A stretch of 64,000 nucleotides of DNA from Gammaproteobacteria bacterium UBA4421 (GTDB lineage Bacteria > Pseudomonadota > Gammaproteobacteria > Pseudomonadales > Azotimanducaceae): contig DGQF01000019.1 in the NCBI GenBank assembly GCA_002389675.1, forward strand, positions 42,805 to 106,804. The letters are read 5' to 3'. The notes below the pieces were generated by a model. That model was not told the DNA's origin, made no database searches, and saw nothing but the letters and a program-made list of their open reading frames with translations. A program made the position numbers and the translations under genes. Below, piece by piece: positions 43,102 to 53,207 of the stretch (positions are counted from its first letter, which is position 1; every line of letters begins with the position of its first letter).

Positions 43102-45257
43102 TGAAGGAGCGCTTACCGACCGCAATTCCCGAAGCCACCATCCTGTCGCAACAGGGCGTGGCTCTAATCATCGATTTCTCAAGCGGCACGCCCCAAATCC
43201 TGCATTGGGGCCGCCACCTTGGCGATAATGACATTGCCCAACTCAGACTCGCCTACGCCGAGCCTGCTGCGCATGCTGAACTAGATGAATATCAGGTTCC
43301 GGGCATTTGGCGCGAAAACGCAAGAGGTTTCTTGGGCCGACCTACGGTGCTCGGACACCGCAGCGGACGAGATTTCTCACAGCTGTTTGAACTGGTAAGA
43401 GTTGAGCGCAGTGAGACAAGCCTGAGTACCTTTAGCCAAGACCTCGCCGCAGGACTAGAGGTCTCAATGCAATTTACGTTTGTCGGTGCCGGCATTTTGG
43501 CGATCGAGCAATCCATCAGAAATATCGGCGATGAACCATTCTCTGTGGAGGCAGTCGACGCATTTCTGCCACTACCGGACTACGCGGCGGAATCAATGGA
43601 TTTTAGCGGCAGATGGATCAAGGAGCGTCAGCCAAACCGCAGACCCATTCAGCCCGGCTCTTTTGTGAAAGAAGTACGCGAAGGCCGCTCCAGCCACGAT
43701 TATACCATTGTACAACTAGCGATGACCGCAGGCGCGAATTTTCAAAATGGCGAAATCTGGTCGATGGGGGTCGGATTCTCGGGAAACTCTCGGCACTGCA
43801 TCGAGCGTCAATCTTCCGGCAAGACATTTATCGCAGCCGGTGAACTCTTGCTGCCCGGCGAGGTCATTTTACCGCCCCATACCGCTCACCATACCCCAAC
43901 AATTTACGCCCTTTACAGTGAGGCAGGGATCGACGGCCTCTCCGATCGTGCCTATCGCTGGCTGCGAAGCCGGCCAGACCATCCGAGCGTCAAAGGTCCA
44001 AGGCCCCTAACACTCAATGTTTGGGAAGCCGTCTACTTCGACCACAACTTTGAAAAACTCTCAGCATTGGCCGATATCGCACAGCAGATCGGCGTCGAAC
44101 GCTTTGTGTTGGACGATGGATGGTTTGGCGAGCGCCGCAACGACAGCAAGGGACTAGGCGACTGGCAAGTATCCGAAGACGTTTGGCCAAGTGGCCTAGC
44201 GCCGCTGATCGACAAGGTAAGGGCATCCAGCATGACCTTTGGATTGTGGTTCGAAGGAGAAATGCTCAATCCCAACAGCGTGGTTTATGCAAATCACCCG
44301 GATTGGATACTCAAGGTTGAAGGCCGCATCCCGCCCGAAGGCAGGAAACAACATGTATTGGATCTCACCAACCCCGCCGCTTATCAATACGTTCTTGCCT
44401 CGGTGAGCAAAATCATCGGCGACTATGACATTAACTACATCAAATGGGATCACAATAAATTTTTGCTTGAACCCGCCAGCGACGGCCGGCCGGCCGTTCA
44501 TCAACAAACTCTGGCCATTTACCAGCTTTTTATGGCACTCAAAGCTCGGCATCCGGGTCTGGAAATTGAATCGTGCGCCTCCGGTGGCGGACGAATAGAT
44601 CTAGGGATGGCGCAAATCGCCGATCGTTTCTGGACCTCCGATTGCAATGATGCACTTGAGCGTCAGTATATTCAGCGCTATACCCAATTCGTGATTCCTC
44701 CCGAAATGCTGGGGTCCCACATAGGGCCTAGTCGCAGTCACACCACAGGGCGCCGTCATACCCTGAGTTTTAGAGCCATTACCGCACTGTTTGGTCACGC
44801 AGGATTAGAATGGGACCTGACACAAACGAGCCTAAAAGAGCGCCAGTTGCTGACCCGTTGGGCTACGTTTTATAAGCGGCACCGCCCCCTATTGCACAGT
44901 GGCAGAATGGTTCGAGTTGATCAGACGGACGAGACGCGTTTTGTACATGGCGTTGTTGCTCAGGACGCCGGCGAAGCCCTATTTGCCCTGATTACCCTAG
45001 CCGCCCAAGCCGAGTCTAAACCCGACTCAATATGTTTCAAAGGACTCGATCCGGCCAAGACTTATCACACACAGGCGGTTTTCCCAGCAGGTCAGCCCAC
45101 CTTTGTTCAACGCAGCCAAGTGAATTGGTTTGACGGCGTCCGAATGAGCGGACAAGCCTTGATGAATCTAGGGCTGAAAAGCCCAATTATGCAGCCAGAA
45201 AACGCGCTACTGATACACCTTAGAGCAGTTAATGGCATACACGACAAACCACAGTGA
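43101..45257 (+). CDS. Alpha-galactosidase, glycoside hydrolase family 36
   Basis: A full-length 718-residue GH36 enzyme, which hydrolyses terminal alpha-1,6-galactosides such as melibiose and raffinose with retention. The nucleophile should be Asp450 (YIKWDHNK) and the acid/base Asp514 (FWTSDCND). The DDGWFGER substrate loop and the beta-sandwich N-domain are present. No signal peptide is seen. It is coupled to the small secreted protein before it. A GPH-type transporter is in the window (23453) but not adjacent. No regulator is nearby. Confidence 0.94.
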   Translation: MKERLPTAIPEATILSQQGVALIIDFSSGTPQILHWGRHLGDNDIAQLRLAYAEPAAHAELDEYQVPGIWRENARGFLGRPTVLGHRSGRDFSQLFELVRVERSETSLSTFSQDLAAGLEVSMQFTFVGAGILAIEQSIRNIGDEPFSVEAVDAFLPLPDYAAESMDFSGRWIKERQPNRRPIQPGSFVKEVREGRSSHDYTIVQLAMTAGANFQNGEIWSMGVGFSGNSRHCIERQSSGKTFIAAGELLLPGEVILPPHTAHHTPTIYALYSEAGIDGLSDRAYRWLRSRPDHPSVKGPRPLTLNVWEAVYFDHNFEKLSALADIAQQIGVERFVLDDGWFGERRNDSKGLGDWQVSEDVWPSGLAPLIDKVRASSMTFGLWFEGEMLNPNSVVYANHPDWILKVEGRIPPEGRKQHVLDLTNPAAYQYVLASVSKIIGDYDINYIKWDHNKFLLEPASDGRPAVHQQTLAIYQLFMALKARHPGLEIESCASGGGRIDLGMAQIADRFWTSDCNDALERQYIQRYTQFVIPPEMLGSHIGPSRSHTTGRRHTLSFRAITALFGHAGLEWDLTQTSLKERQLLTRWATFYKRHRPLLHSGRMVRVDQTDETRFVHGVVAQDAGEALFALITLAAQAESKPDSICFKGLDPAKTYHTQAVFPAGQPTFVQRSQVNWFDGVRMSGQALMNLGLKSPIMQPENALLIHLRAVNGIHDKPQ

Positions 45258-45319
45258 ATGCGTTTTTTTGTGCTTGGCTGGGTGCTCGATCAGATTACGA
45301 TCAACAAGCACACATGTCG

Positions 45320-46138
45320 TCAGCCTGCGTTAGTGTCACGGATGTATCTGACAACCTCCAAGATACCATTGTTCATGTGATCACCACAGGTGAAACGGGC
45401 GACCTTTTTTAACTCTGCGTGCGCATTTCCCATGGCAACGCCTACGCCGGCAGCCTGCACCATAGCCATATCATTGAGTTGATCACCCACGGCACAGGTT
45501 TGCGCTGCCGTAACACCCAAGTGCTCATGCAGCTTGGTCAAACCGTGCCATTTATTCGTATGATATGCGGAAATTTCACAGTAATAGTATCCGGAGTCCA
45601 AATGCGGCATAACGATGGTGTTGTAGCACCCCGGGAACAGTCTGGCGATTTCTTCAGCAAAATGACTCAGTTTGGCTCGCGTATCAAATATGCCTGCCGT
45701 GAGGTACCGCGCTTCGCCTGCTAGCACATCACTGCTTTCTGCCCACTGCCTGTTATTCGCAAAATAGGTCTGTGTTAGTTCGTTCCAACGGGTGTGCCCG
45801 TCGATTACAAAATCCGGACCGCCGAGATTGTCAGCTTCTAGGAAAGCAAACAGGGTTAAGCCTTCCGAGCGGGCGAACCCGAGCACGGGATCGACATCCA
45901 GTTGATCGGCATGCAGAGTTTCCTGCTGAGGGGCTTTGACCAACGCACCGCCGTTACAAACAGCACATACATCAAAGCCAAGGTTTTCAATGACATAACG
46001 CGTTGTTCGATACCGCCGCCCGGTAGCAATGACCACTTCCACCCCGTCAACATGAAGCGCCTCCAGAGCGACCCGAGTTGCAGGTAAAACTTGATGATTC
46101 TCAACTGCCAGCGTGCCATCAAGGTCCAATGCAATCAT
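45320..46138 (-). CDS. Cof-type HAD hydrolase (IIB subfamily)
   Basis: A 272-residue HAD protein of the Cof/YbhA group. Motif I is ALDLDGTLA, motif II IATGRR, and the C-terminal motif is AVGDQLNDMAMV followed by VAMGNAH. Members are sugar or nucleotide phosphate phosphatases, often acting on phosphosugars or FMN. Start is ambiguous: ATG 46138 lacks a good ribosome site, whereas TTG 46147 sits six bases from GGAG. The alpha-galactosidase gene lies downstream in convergent orientation. Divergent from rmuC. Confidence 0.88.
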   Translation of the reverse strand: MIALDLDGTLAVENHQVLPATRVALEALHVDGVEVVIATGRRYRTTRYVIENLGFDVCAVCNGGALVKAPQQETLHADQLDVDPVLGFARSEGLTLFAFLEADNLGGPDFVIDGHTRWNELTQTYFANNRQWAESSDVLAGEARYLTAGIFDTRAKLSHFAEEIARLFPGCYNTIVMPHLDSGYYYCEISAYHTNKWHGLTKLHEHLGVTAAQTCAVGDQLNDMAMVQAAGVGVAMGNAHAELKKVARFTCGDHMNNGILEVVRYIRDTNAG

Positions 46139-46297
46139 TTTGATCAACAAGCGCTCCAAGGTCCCAATAAAAGGCCACACCATACAGCAACCCGATGACA
46201 ATGACACGGATCGCAACCAGGTCACCGGTTCAGAAAAAATCATCACCGCGCCTGTTTGAATATCCCACCGCCAGAGCGACTAACCTGCTAAAATTGC

Positions 46298-46312
46298 CCT
46301 CCTGAGCGGAGG
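46298..46312 (+). promoter_or_regulatory. Hairpin masking the rmuC ribosome site
   Basis: CCTCC (46298-46302) is complementary to GGAGG (46308-46312), which is the rmuC Shine-Dalgarno. A five-pair stem with a five-base loop could lower translation. Chance cannot be excluded. Confidence 0.3.
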
Positions 46313-46321
46313 ACATACCCG

Positions 46322-47875
46322 ATGATCAATGATGACCTTTTAATCAGCGCGGGCCTATCTGCCCTAGCGCTGCTGATGGGGGTTTTAGCGCTGCTGAGCC
46401 GAAAACGGCAATCATCGCTGCAACAGCAACTCACCGAGTCGCAGAGCGCCCAGCTTCAGGCCGCGCACCAGGTGCACGTGCTCGAACTGGAACAAGCCAC
46501 ATTAAAAACCAGCCAGCAAGCCACAGTTGAACGTAATGATGAGTTACGCCAAGAGTTGTCCGGACTCAATAAAACCTTGGAGCAATTGCGCCAAGACAAA
46601 CATCAGGCTGAAAAAGAGGGGGAAGCACTTCGCGTCGAACTTCAGGAACTACAAAAAGACCAGAAAGACAAATCACAGCGCCTCAGACAAGCCGCAGAAG
46701 CCCTAGAAGACAAAAGCAGCCGCATCACTCAACTGGAAAACGACCAAGCGATTGCTAAGGAACGCGAATCCAGTCATGCACGCGAGGTCGCAAACTTTCT
46801 CAAGCAAAAAGAAGAGCTCACGCAACACTTTAAAGTGCTATCCACCGAGATATTGCAAGCCAACACGCGATCTCTGCAAGAAAGCAGCAAACTCACCCTT
46901 TCGGCAGTGATCAACCCATTTCAGCAATCAATCGACGGATTTAAGAAGGAGGTACAGGATATACATCACCGCGAGAGCACACAGCGCGGTGAGCTGAAAA
47001 AAGAACTGGCGTCTTTAAAAGAACTCAATCAAAAAATCACAACAGAAGCCCACGAACTGTCAACGGCACTGAGAGGGCAAAAAAAACTACAGGGTAACTG
47101 GGGTGAATTGGTACTGGAGAATGTCCTGGATCGATCCGGATTAGTGCTGGGCCAAGACTACAAGCGCGAGGTGTCTTTTACTACGGAAACGGGCCGTCAG
47201 CGCCCGGATGCGGTGGTGTATTTACCTCAGAAAAAACATCTCATCATTGACGCCAAAGTCTCTCTCAATGCCTATACCCGTTATATCAACAGCGAAGACA
47301 AAGTCGCTCGGAAGGTGGCTTTGGACGAACATGTGCGTGCTGTCGGCGACCGCATCAATGAATTGGCAGATCGAGATTATTACAAGCTGCCCGGTTTAAA
47401 TTCGCCTGAAATGGTATTTATGTTTATCCCCATCGAATCAGCATTTGTTGAAGCGCTCAAAGCTGACGAAACATTGTTTCAAAAAGCCATCGAGAACAAT
47501 GTCCTCGTGGCGACCCCTACAACCTTACTCACCAGTCTGAATATCGTGCGGCAACTGTGGCGTTATGAAGACCAAAATAAACATACCGCGGCTTTAGCAA
47601 AACAAGCGGAGCGCGTTTTCAAAAAATTAAACGCCTTTCTTAACAACTTTGAAGAGGTCAAAAAAGGCTTGGATAAAGCCGCAGAGGCTTATCGCAAGGC
47701 TGAAGGTCAACTCGTAAGCGGGCGCGGCAATCTGGTCAAACAAGTCGGCGAGTTTAAAAATCTCGCTCCCGCCATCAAAGCCGAACTGCCCAGCTACTTC
47801 ACGGAAAAATCGGACTTAGAAATCGATTATACGACTACTGATCAAGCACCGCCGACCAATGGCGATGATCCCTGA
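46322..47875 (+). CDS. rmuC: DNA recombination protein RmuC
   Basis: A 517-residue RmuC. Residues 7-25 form an N-terminal membrane helix, followed by a long Gln/Glu/Lys-rich coiled coil to about residue 240. The conserved RmuC domain comes next: GNWGELVLENVLDRSGL, the nuclease-like RPDAVVYLPQKKHLIIDAKVSLNAY, and KLPGLNSPEMVFMFIPIESAF. RmuC limits inversions at short inverted repeats and has a predicted PD-(D/E)xK-like fold. ATG 46322 has GGAGG nine bases upstream, partly hidden in a short hairpin. Confidence 0.95.
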   Translation: MINDDLLISAGLSALALLMGVLALLSRKRQSSLQQQLTESQSAQLQAAHQVHVLELEQATLKTSQQATVERNDELRQELSGLNKTLEQLRQDKHQAEKEGEALRVELQELQKDQKDKSQRLRQAAEALEDKSSRITQLENDQAIAKERESSHAREVANFLKQKEELTQHFKVLSTEILQANTRSLQESSKLTLSAVINPFQQSIDGFKKEVQDIHHRESTQRGELKKELASLKELNQKITTEAHELSTALRGQKKLQGNWGELVLENVLDRSGLVLGQDYKREVSFTTETGRQRPDAVVYLPQKKHLIIDAKVSLNAYTRYINSEDKVARKVALDEHVRAVGDRINELADRDYYKLPGLNSPEMVFMFIPIESAFVEALKADETLFQKAIENNVLVATPTTLLTSLNIVRQLWRYEDQNKHTAALAKQAERVFKKLNAFLNNFEEVKKGLDKAAEAYRKAEGQLVSGRGNLVKQVGEFKNLAPAIKAELPSYFTEKSDLEIDYTTTDQAPPTNGDDP

Positions 47876-47899
47876 TTGAGCTGAACGGAGACTAAAGCT

Positions 47900-50044
47900 G
47901 TGGGCACTACACTTCGAATCATGTTTTTCCTTACGCTGCTTGTGAGCACCAGCGGGTGCAAGCCTGACCGCTTCGATGCGCAGCAATACAGTCATTTGGG
48001 TTCGCGCTATGACGTCGTGATTCGGCGCGACCACCGCGGCGTCCCCCATATATTGGGCACAACCGATGCCGATACCGCCTTTGGATTTGCCTATGCTCAG
48101 GCCGAAGATAACTGGGTGTTAATCGAGGATGCGCTCCCCTTTTACCGCGGCAACAGCGCGCTATTCAACGGTGCCGAGGGCGCCATCACCGATTATTTGG
48201 TCAAATGGTTAGGTCTGTGGGATGCGCTGGAGGAAAACTATACCTGGGACCTCAGCCCAGAAACCCGCCGCTACGTTCAGGCCTTCGCAGATGGCTTGAA
48301 CTATTACGCCGCCCGCCATCCTGAAAAAATAGATTCGCGTAAATTACCGGTGACACCCCGCGATATTGTCGCCGGTTTTATGCTGCGCCACCTCATGTTT
48401 TATGGCTTTGATGGCATCGTACGCGAGGTCAATCAGGCAGAACGGCAACGCGAGATTAGTCTTGGAGAGGGCACCTTAAACCCCACAATCAGCCAGACAC
48501 CTGTCACCATAGGGGAGTTGCCGATTGGATCAAACGCCTTTGCCATTGCACGCCATTTTTCCGAGGAAGGAGCAACTCGTCTGGCGATCAATTCCCACCA
48601 GCCAACGCAAGGCCCTGTAGCTTGGTACGAAGCACATATACAAAGTAAAGACGGCCTGAACATCATGGGTGGTGTATTTCCCGGAAGTCCATCCATCAGC
48701 GTAGGGTTTACTGAACATCTGGCGTGGGGAGCTACAGTTAATCAACCCGATTTGGTTGATGTCTACGTTTTGGAGATAAACCCAAACAATCCAGACCAAT
48801 ACCGAATAGACGGGACATGGCGAACTCTAACGCGCAGCACGGTTGATATACCGCTCACCCTGTGGGGGTTTTTCCCCTGGACCGTCAGCCGCGAAATACT
48901 GGCATCTGAACATGGACCGGTACTCAGGACCGACCATGGCACCTATGCGGTTCGTTATGCAGGCATGGGTGAATTGCGCCAAGTAGAGCAGTGGTACCGT
49001 ATGAATAAAGCCACCGACTTTGATGAGTGGCGAGACGCCATGTCGATGATGTCATTTGCCAGCTTTAACTTCGTCTATGCAGACCGTGATGATAATATCA
49101 TGTTCCTGCACAACTCCTTAACACCTCGGCGTCAGCCCAATTACGATTGGCAACAGTATTTGCCGGGAAACGATTCAACGCTCATCTGGACAGAAAACCT
49201 GAGTTTTTCTCAGCTTCCGCAGGTCATTAATCCCAGCTCTGGCTTTGTTCACAGCGCCAACCAGACCCCTTTTAACGTGACAGCAGCCGCGGATAACCCC
49301 AATCGCGCAGACTTCAAGCCCGAGCATGGCTTTCAAACCAACATGACCAATCGCGCCCAGCGCGGTTTGGAATTATTCAGTGCATGGGGCCCCATTTCCG
49401 AAGCTGAATTTTCAGCCATAAAACACGACAAATACTATTCTCCACAAACACCTTATGTTGGCTATCTGGACAAAGTAGCCGCCATAAAATTGTCAGATCC
49501 CGCCCTCAAACAGGCCCAACAGCTGCTCAATGACTGGGACCTGGGCACGGACATCCAAAATACCCACGCTGCAATGGGCACATGTGTGCTGCTAGCCGCC
49601 GAAAAAGACAGCAACAGCAACGCGCATGAAGCTCACCAAATCACCCAACTAATCCAAGGGTGTGTTGACCTCTTAATGGCATCCAGAGGCAAAATTGACC
49701 CTCCTTGGGGGGAGGTTAACCGGCATGTTCGCGGCGATCTTAATCTGCCTGTCGGAGGCGGACCTGACGTGCTACGCGCAATTTATGGTCGCGGCATGAA
49801 AGAGAACGGTTACCTCACCAACGTCGCCGGTGACGGCCTCTATTACCTAGTTTCTTGGGCCGCCGACGGCACGCAGACGGTCAGAGGCCTACATCAATTC
49901 GGTAGTGCCACCTTGGACGCCTCTTCACCTCATTATGCCGATCAAGCTCAAGACTATGTCAACGAAATCTTACATGACCCATTGTTTTCCGAGACCGCTT
50001 TGCAAAAGAATTTACAGCGCGCCTACGCGCCAGGAGAAGAATGA
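47900..50044 (+). CDS. Penicillin-acylase-family (S45, Ntn-hydrolase) lipoprotein
   Basis: A 714-residue S45 N-terminal nucleophile hydrolase. After autocatalytic cleavage the beta chain should begin at Ser211 (IGSNAFAIA). The beta-chain region SFASFNFVYADRD and the GMGELRQVEQWY stretch match acylases of the aculeacin/AHL-acylase group. The N-terminus is hydrophobic and ends SGCKPD, so Cys20 may be a lipid anchor, although Thr at -3 is a poor lipobox. The start is GTG with GGAG upstream. It overlaps the DsbA-like gene by four bases. Substrate, such as an acylated amine or homoserine lactone, is unknown. Confidence 0.9.
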   Translation: MGTTLRIMFFLTLLVSTSGCKPDRFDAQQYSHLGSRYDVVIRRDHRGVPHILGTTDADTAFGFAYAQAEDNWVLIEDALPFYRGNSALFNGAEGAITDYLVKWLGLWDALEENYTWDLSPETRRYVQAFADGLNYYAARHPEKIDSRKLPVTPRDIVAGFMLRHLMFYGFDGIVREVNQAERQREISLGEGTLNPTISQTPVTIGELPIGSNAFAIARHFSEEGATRLAINSHQPTQGPVAWYEAHIQSKDGLNIMGGVFPGSPSISVGFTEHLAWGATVNQPDLVDVYVLEINPNNPDQYRIDGTWRTLTRSTVDIPLTLWGFFPWTVSREILASEHGPVLRTDHGTYAVRYAGMGELRQVEQWYRMNKATDFDEWRDAMSMMSFASFNFVYADRDDNIMFLHNSLTPRRQPNYDWQQYLPGNDSTLIWTENLSFSQLPQVINPSSGFVHSANQTPFNVTAAADNPNRADFKPEHGFQTNMTNRAQRGLELFSAWGPISEAEFSAIKHDKYYSPQTPYVGYLDKVAAIKLSDPALKQAQQLLNDWDLGTDIQNTHAAMGTCVLLAAEKDSNSNAHEAHQITQLIQGCVDLLMASRGKIDPPWGEVNRHVRGDLNLPVGGGPDVLRAIYGRGMKENGYLTNVAGDGLYYLVSWAADGTQTVRGLHQFGSATLDASSPHYADQAQDYVNEILHDPLFSETALQKNLQRAYAPGEE

Positions 50045-51414
50045 TCATGCAACCCATGGCGTCTGATGCGCCGCTGATTGTTTATATCGATTTCAAGAGC
50101 CCATATGCTTATTTGGCGATCGAACCCACACGACAAATGCTCTATCGATCCGGCATCGTTGCTGATTGGCGACCTTTTATCCTTGATATTGGCAGCTATC
50201 TGGGCACGGCTAAACTCGATTCCAAAGGAGAGGTCAAGGAGCACAAACGAAGTGCCGAGCAATGGTCAGGGGTTAAATACGCTTACTTTGATTGTCGTCG
50301 CTATGCCAACCTGCGCCAACTCACGGTTCGCGGTACAGTCAAAATCTGGAACACCCAATTGCCCGCACTGGGCATGTTCTGGATTAAACAACAAGAATCA
50401 CTGGCCCAACAATGCCAACCCGGCAGTTTGCTCAGCTGTTATATCGACGCCATCTACAAACCGTTTTGGAAGCGTGAATTAGACGTCGAACAACTCGATA
50501 TTATCGAGCAAATTATTCAGCAAATTGGGGCCGACAGCACAGGGTTTCGCACTTATGCATGCGGCGAGGGTCAGGATTTTAATGCTGAGTTTCAAGACGC
50601 CACCTTTGCCGCCGGCGTTTACGGCGTCCCCACCTATGTGGTCACCGAACCCAGCCATCGAACCCCACATGTTTTTTTTGGGCGGGAACATCTGCCGCGC
50701 GTAGCTTGGCATTTAAGCGGTAAACAAGGGCCCGCACCAGAGATCGCCTATGAAAGCCATGACCAGAAGCTCTGTGGACCAACTATGCCCGAATCATTGA
50801 CGGTCTGTATCGATTTCAAAAGCCCTAGCGCCTACTTGGCGCTGGCACCAACTTTAGCTTGGGCACAAAAAACTGCAGTTGAGTTGGATTGGCGCATCAT
50901 CACCACACCAGCGCTTAAAAGTCCGATGGCGTTGGAAGCCACAGCTGCAAGAAGCGAGCTGCACCGCCAATTCAGAGCAAAATACATGGCGATGGATCTA
51001 CAGCGCTATGCCCCGCACGAGTTAATCGACTTATACGATACCCACCGCACTGACGCCGCGGCGATCGGATTATTGTGGGCTATCGATCAGCAAGCCAATG
51101 CCAGCGGCTACATCACTGAGACCTTCACCACCTACTGGCAGCAGCAAAGGAGTATTGACACTCTCGCTGACATTAAAACCATATTAGAGAAATTGGGCAT
51201 TGACACCGCTGGTTTTGAGTCCTTTGCAGCCACAGTTGGCGGTCAGCGTGCCGCAGAGGTGCGCGAAGCCCTCAGCCGCAAGGGGATTACAACGAGCCCG
51301 ACCTACCTTTTGAACGACGAGCCGTTTCAGGGCAGGCAACATTTACCGTTACTCGCGAGCCACTTTACCGACGGTGTAATCGACACCCTGGCTGGCGCAA
51401 AACAGTCACCCTAA
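50041..51414 (+). CDS. Tandem DsbA-like (2-hydroxychromene-2-carboxylate isomerase-like) oxidoreductase
   Basis: A 457-residue protein made of two DsbA-fold units. YIDFKSPYAYLA (near 15-26) in the first repeats as CIDFKSPSAYLAL in the second near residue 255, and VPTYVV.../FGREHLP pairs with SPTYLL.../QGRQHLP near each unit's end. The DFKSP start has Ser rather than the CxxC of DsbA, as in 2-hydroxychromene-2-carboxylate isomerases and related glutathione-dependent enzymes. Second-unit changes suggest that one copy may be inactive. It overlaps the acylase gene (ATGA) and converges on cysH with a four-base overlap. Confidence 0.85.
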   Translation: MIMQPMASDAPLIVYIDFKSPYAYLAIEPTRQMLYRSGIVADWRPFILDIGSYLGTAKLDSKGEVKEHKRSAEQWSGVKYAYFDCRRYANLRQLTVRGTVKIWNTQLPALGMFWIKQQESLAQQCQPGSLLSCYIDAIYKPFWKRELDVEQLDIIEQIIQQIGADSTGFRTYACGEGQDFNAEFQDATFAAGVYGVPTYVVTEPSHRTPHVFFGREHLPRVAWHLSGKQGPAPEIAYESHDQKLCGPTMPESLTVCIDFKSPSAYLALAPTLAWAQKTAVELDWRIITTPALKSPMALEATAARSELHRQFRAKYMAMDLQRYAPHELIDLYDTHRTDAAAIGLLWAIDQQANASGYITETFTTYWQQQRSIDTLADIKTILEKLGIDTAGFESFAATVGGQRAAEVREALSRKGITTSPTYLLNDEPFQGRQHLPLLASHFTDGVIDTLAGAKQSP

Positions 51415-52154
51415 AGGGTATCGTGCAAGCCACATTCGCGCTTGAGACCAAAAAAACGCGTTTGCTCTACCGATTCCACCTGATTTAGCGACCGAGTTGT
51501 GTGCACATCACCGATGGAAACATACCCCTTCTCCCACAGCGGGTGGTAGGGCAAATCGTGCGCTTTGAGGTAATCAAAAACGTGTTTGTCGTGCCAATCG
51601 GCCAGCGGCGCCACTTTGTAATAATCGCCGTTAAATTGCACAAACGGTGTATTTACTCGCGAGCTCGATTGGATCCGGCGCACACCGGAAAACCAAGTGG
51701 CAACATTTAAGTCTTGAAGGGCACGCTGCATCGGCTCGACTTTGTTGTCATAGTTATAGGCGTCCAGACCATCTAATCCTTGCAGCCAACGCTGACCGTA
51801 CAACGCCTCCTGCCAGGCCGGACTTTTTTCACTGCGGTAGATCACCAAATTGAGGCCCAACCGACTCTGGAGGGTCTCAATAAATTGATAGGTCTCATCA
51901 AACAGGTAACCGGTATCAATCAACACCACCGGCATATCCGGCTGCTGCTGCGTCAGCAGATGTAAACTAACCGCCGATTGGGCTCCAAAAGAAGACGTAA
52001 GTATTTGCGGCCCTGCAAAATGATCAAGCGCATAGCGAATCCGCTGTTCGGCGGTAAGCTCGGTGAAGACCTGGTTTAACCTCGCAAGGTCCGTCAAGTC
52101 CGCCTTTGGTCTTCCACCCTCGCTGATGCGAATTTGCGCAGCACCTACCGTCAT
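51411..52154 (-). CDS. cysH: Phosphoadenylyl-sulfate (PAPS) reductase
   Basis: A 247-residue assimilatory reductase. SSFGAQSAVSLH binds the adenylyl group, IDTGYLF is the next loop, and the C-terminus ends TRFFGLKRECGLH, the enterobacterial CysH tail with its single active Cys. The CC...CxxC iron-sulfur cysteines of APS reductases are absent, so it should use thioredoxin to reduce PAPS to sulfite. No other cys gene is adjacent. The start ATG is at 52154. Confidence 0.94.
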   Translation of the reverse strand: MTVGAAQIRISEGGRPKADLTDLARLNQVFTELTAEQRIRYALDHFAGPQILTSSFGAQSAVSLHLLTQQQPDMPVVLIDTGYLFDETYQFIETLQSRLGLNLVIYRSEKSPAWQEALYGQRWLQGLDGLDAYNYDNKVEPMQRALQDLNVATWFSGVRRIQSSSRVNTPFVQFNGDYYKVAPLADWHDKHVFDYLKAHDLPYHPLWEKGYVSIGDVHTTRSLNQVESVEQTRFFGLKRECGLHDTL

Positions 52155-52271
52155 ATCTGATTTGCCAGAGCTAATTTAACAGGCCCCTTTATACGGGTGC
52201 TGGCGCTAAATCATAAATACCGTTTTGTGATACATAAACAAGGTACGGTTATATCCATTGACTTAGCGCAG

Positions 52272-53132
52272 CTAAACGCAACCCTGAAATGACTCAAGCT
52301 CTAGAGATACCGGATAGTGATCTGACGCTGCCCGCGCCATCTGACTGACATGGATTTTTGCACTATCAGGCCTGACGTGAGGCAAAACACTTTGCGAAAC
52401 CAAAATATGATCAATGCGGGTGCGACGTCGGGACCAATAAGTCGACGGGTTTCGTCCGCTGCGTCTGAGTTGCTCACCTAAAGGATCGTGCATCGATAAT
52501 GCTGCCAATGGTGCCAGCGCTTCGCTGCTTAACAGATCATTAAAATCACCGAGAATAAGATAGCGCGCCTGAGGCCAAGTCTTTTGATATTCCGAGACCA
52601 CATTGGCCATCGCACGGCATTCGGCCTCACGCATATCGCTGGCCGCCAAACACTGCCAGCCGGAATTCATGCGCGACTTCAAATGCACACAAAATAGCGT
52701 CAATGGCCGCGTTTGCCCGGACAACGCAATTTCAACCTGCACCAGATCACGAGCAAATACCAAGTCCTGCGGTTGTTTAGTCGCCGCCGCAGCCGCATCA
52801 GGATAAAACGACAATATCTTGCCTGCCGCATCCGTCAAACGGTGTGATCGATGACTGAGCACGCGCATCGAAAAACGCGACAAAAGCGCAATATGTATCG
52901 ACCGCCGACTATTGCCCGGCAACAGCGCGAGATGCGGGTAGGGTTGGGCCAACTGCGAGTTCAACTGCACCAAGGTTTCGCGCGAACCCACCTCTTGAAG
53001 CACCATTACTTGAGCCGCGACCTGATCAATCATACGCAACAGCGGACGGACTTCGGCGGCCGGCTTGGTAGGCCCTTCGCCCGTCAAAAATAAGTTTTTA
53101 ACGTTATAGGTTGAGATTAAGACGGCGAACAC
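52272..53132 (-). CDS. Endonuclease/exonuclease/phosphatase (EEP) family protein
   Basis: A 286-residue EEP-fold hydrolase from the GTG at 53132. ISTYNVKNLF begins the fold, VLQEVGSRE carries the catalytic Glu, YLILGDFNDLL the Asp/Asn pair, and RIDHILVS with the final DHYPVSLEL supplies the catalytic Asp and His. Family members cleave phosphodiesters of DNA, inositol phosphates or lipids, with Mg2+. No signal peptide is present. A longer reading from TTG 53195 has no ribosome site. Divergent from the acyl-CoA dehydrogenase. Confidence 0.85.
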   Translation of the reverse strand: MFAVLISTYNVKNLFLTGEGPTKPAAEVRPLLRMIDQVAAQVMVLQEVGSRETLVQLNSQLAQPYPHLALLPGNSRRSIHIALLSRFSMRVLSHRSHRLTDAAGKILSFYPDAAAAATKQPQDLVFARDLVQVEIALSGQTRPLTLFCVHLKSRMNSGWQCLAASDMREAECRAMANVVSEYQKTWPQARYLILGDFNDLLSSEALAPLAALSMHDPLGEQLRRSGRNPSTYWSRRRTRIDHILVSQSVLPHVRPDSAKIHVSQMARAASDHYPVSLELESFQGCV

Positions 53133-53207
53133 TCCCCAATGACAGAATAAAACGGTTATTATCGATGGCAATCTAAGAAAGTCTAATGTGAACAAAAGGA
53201 ATCAACC

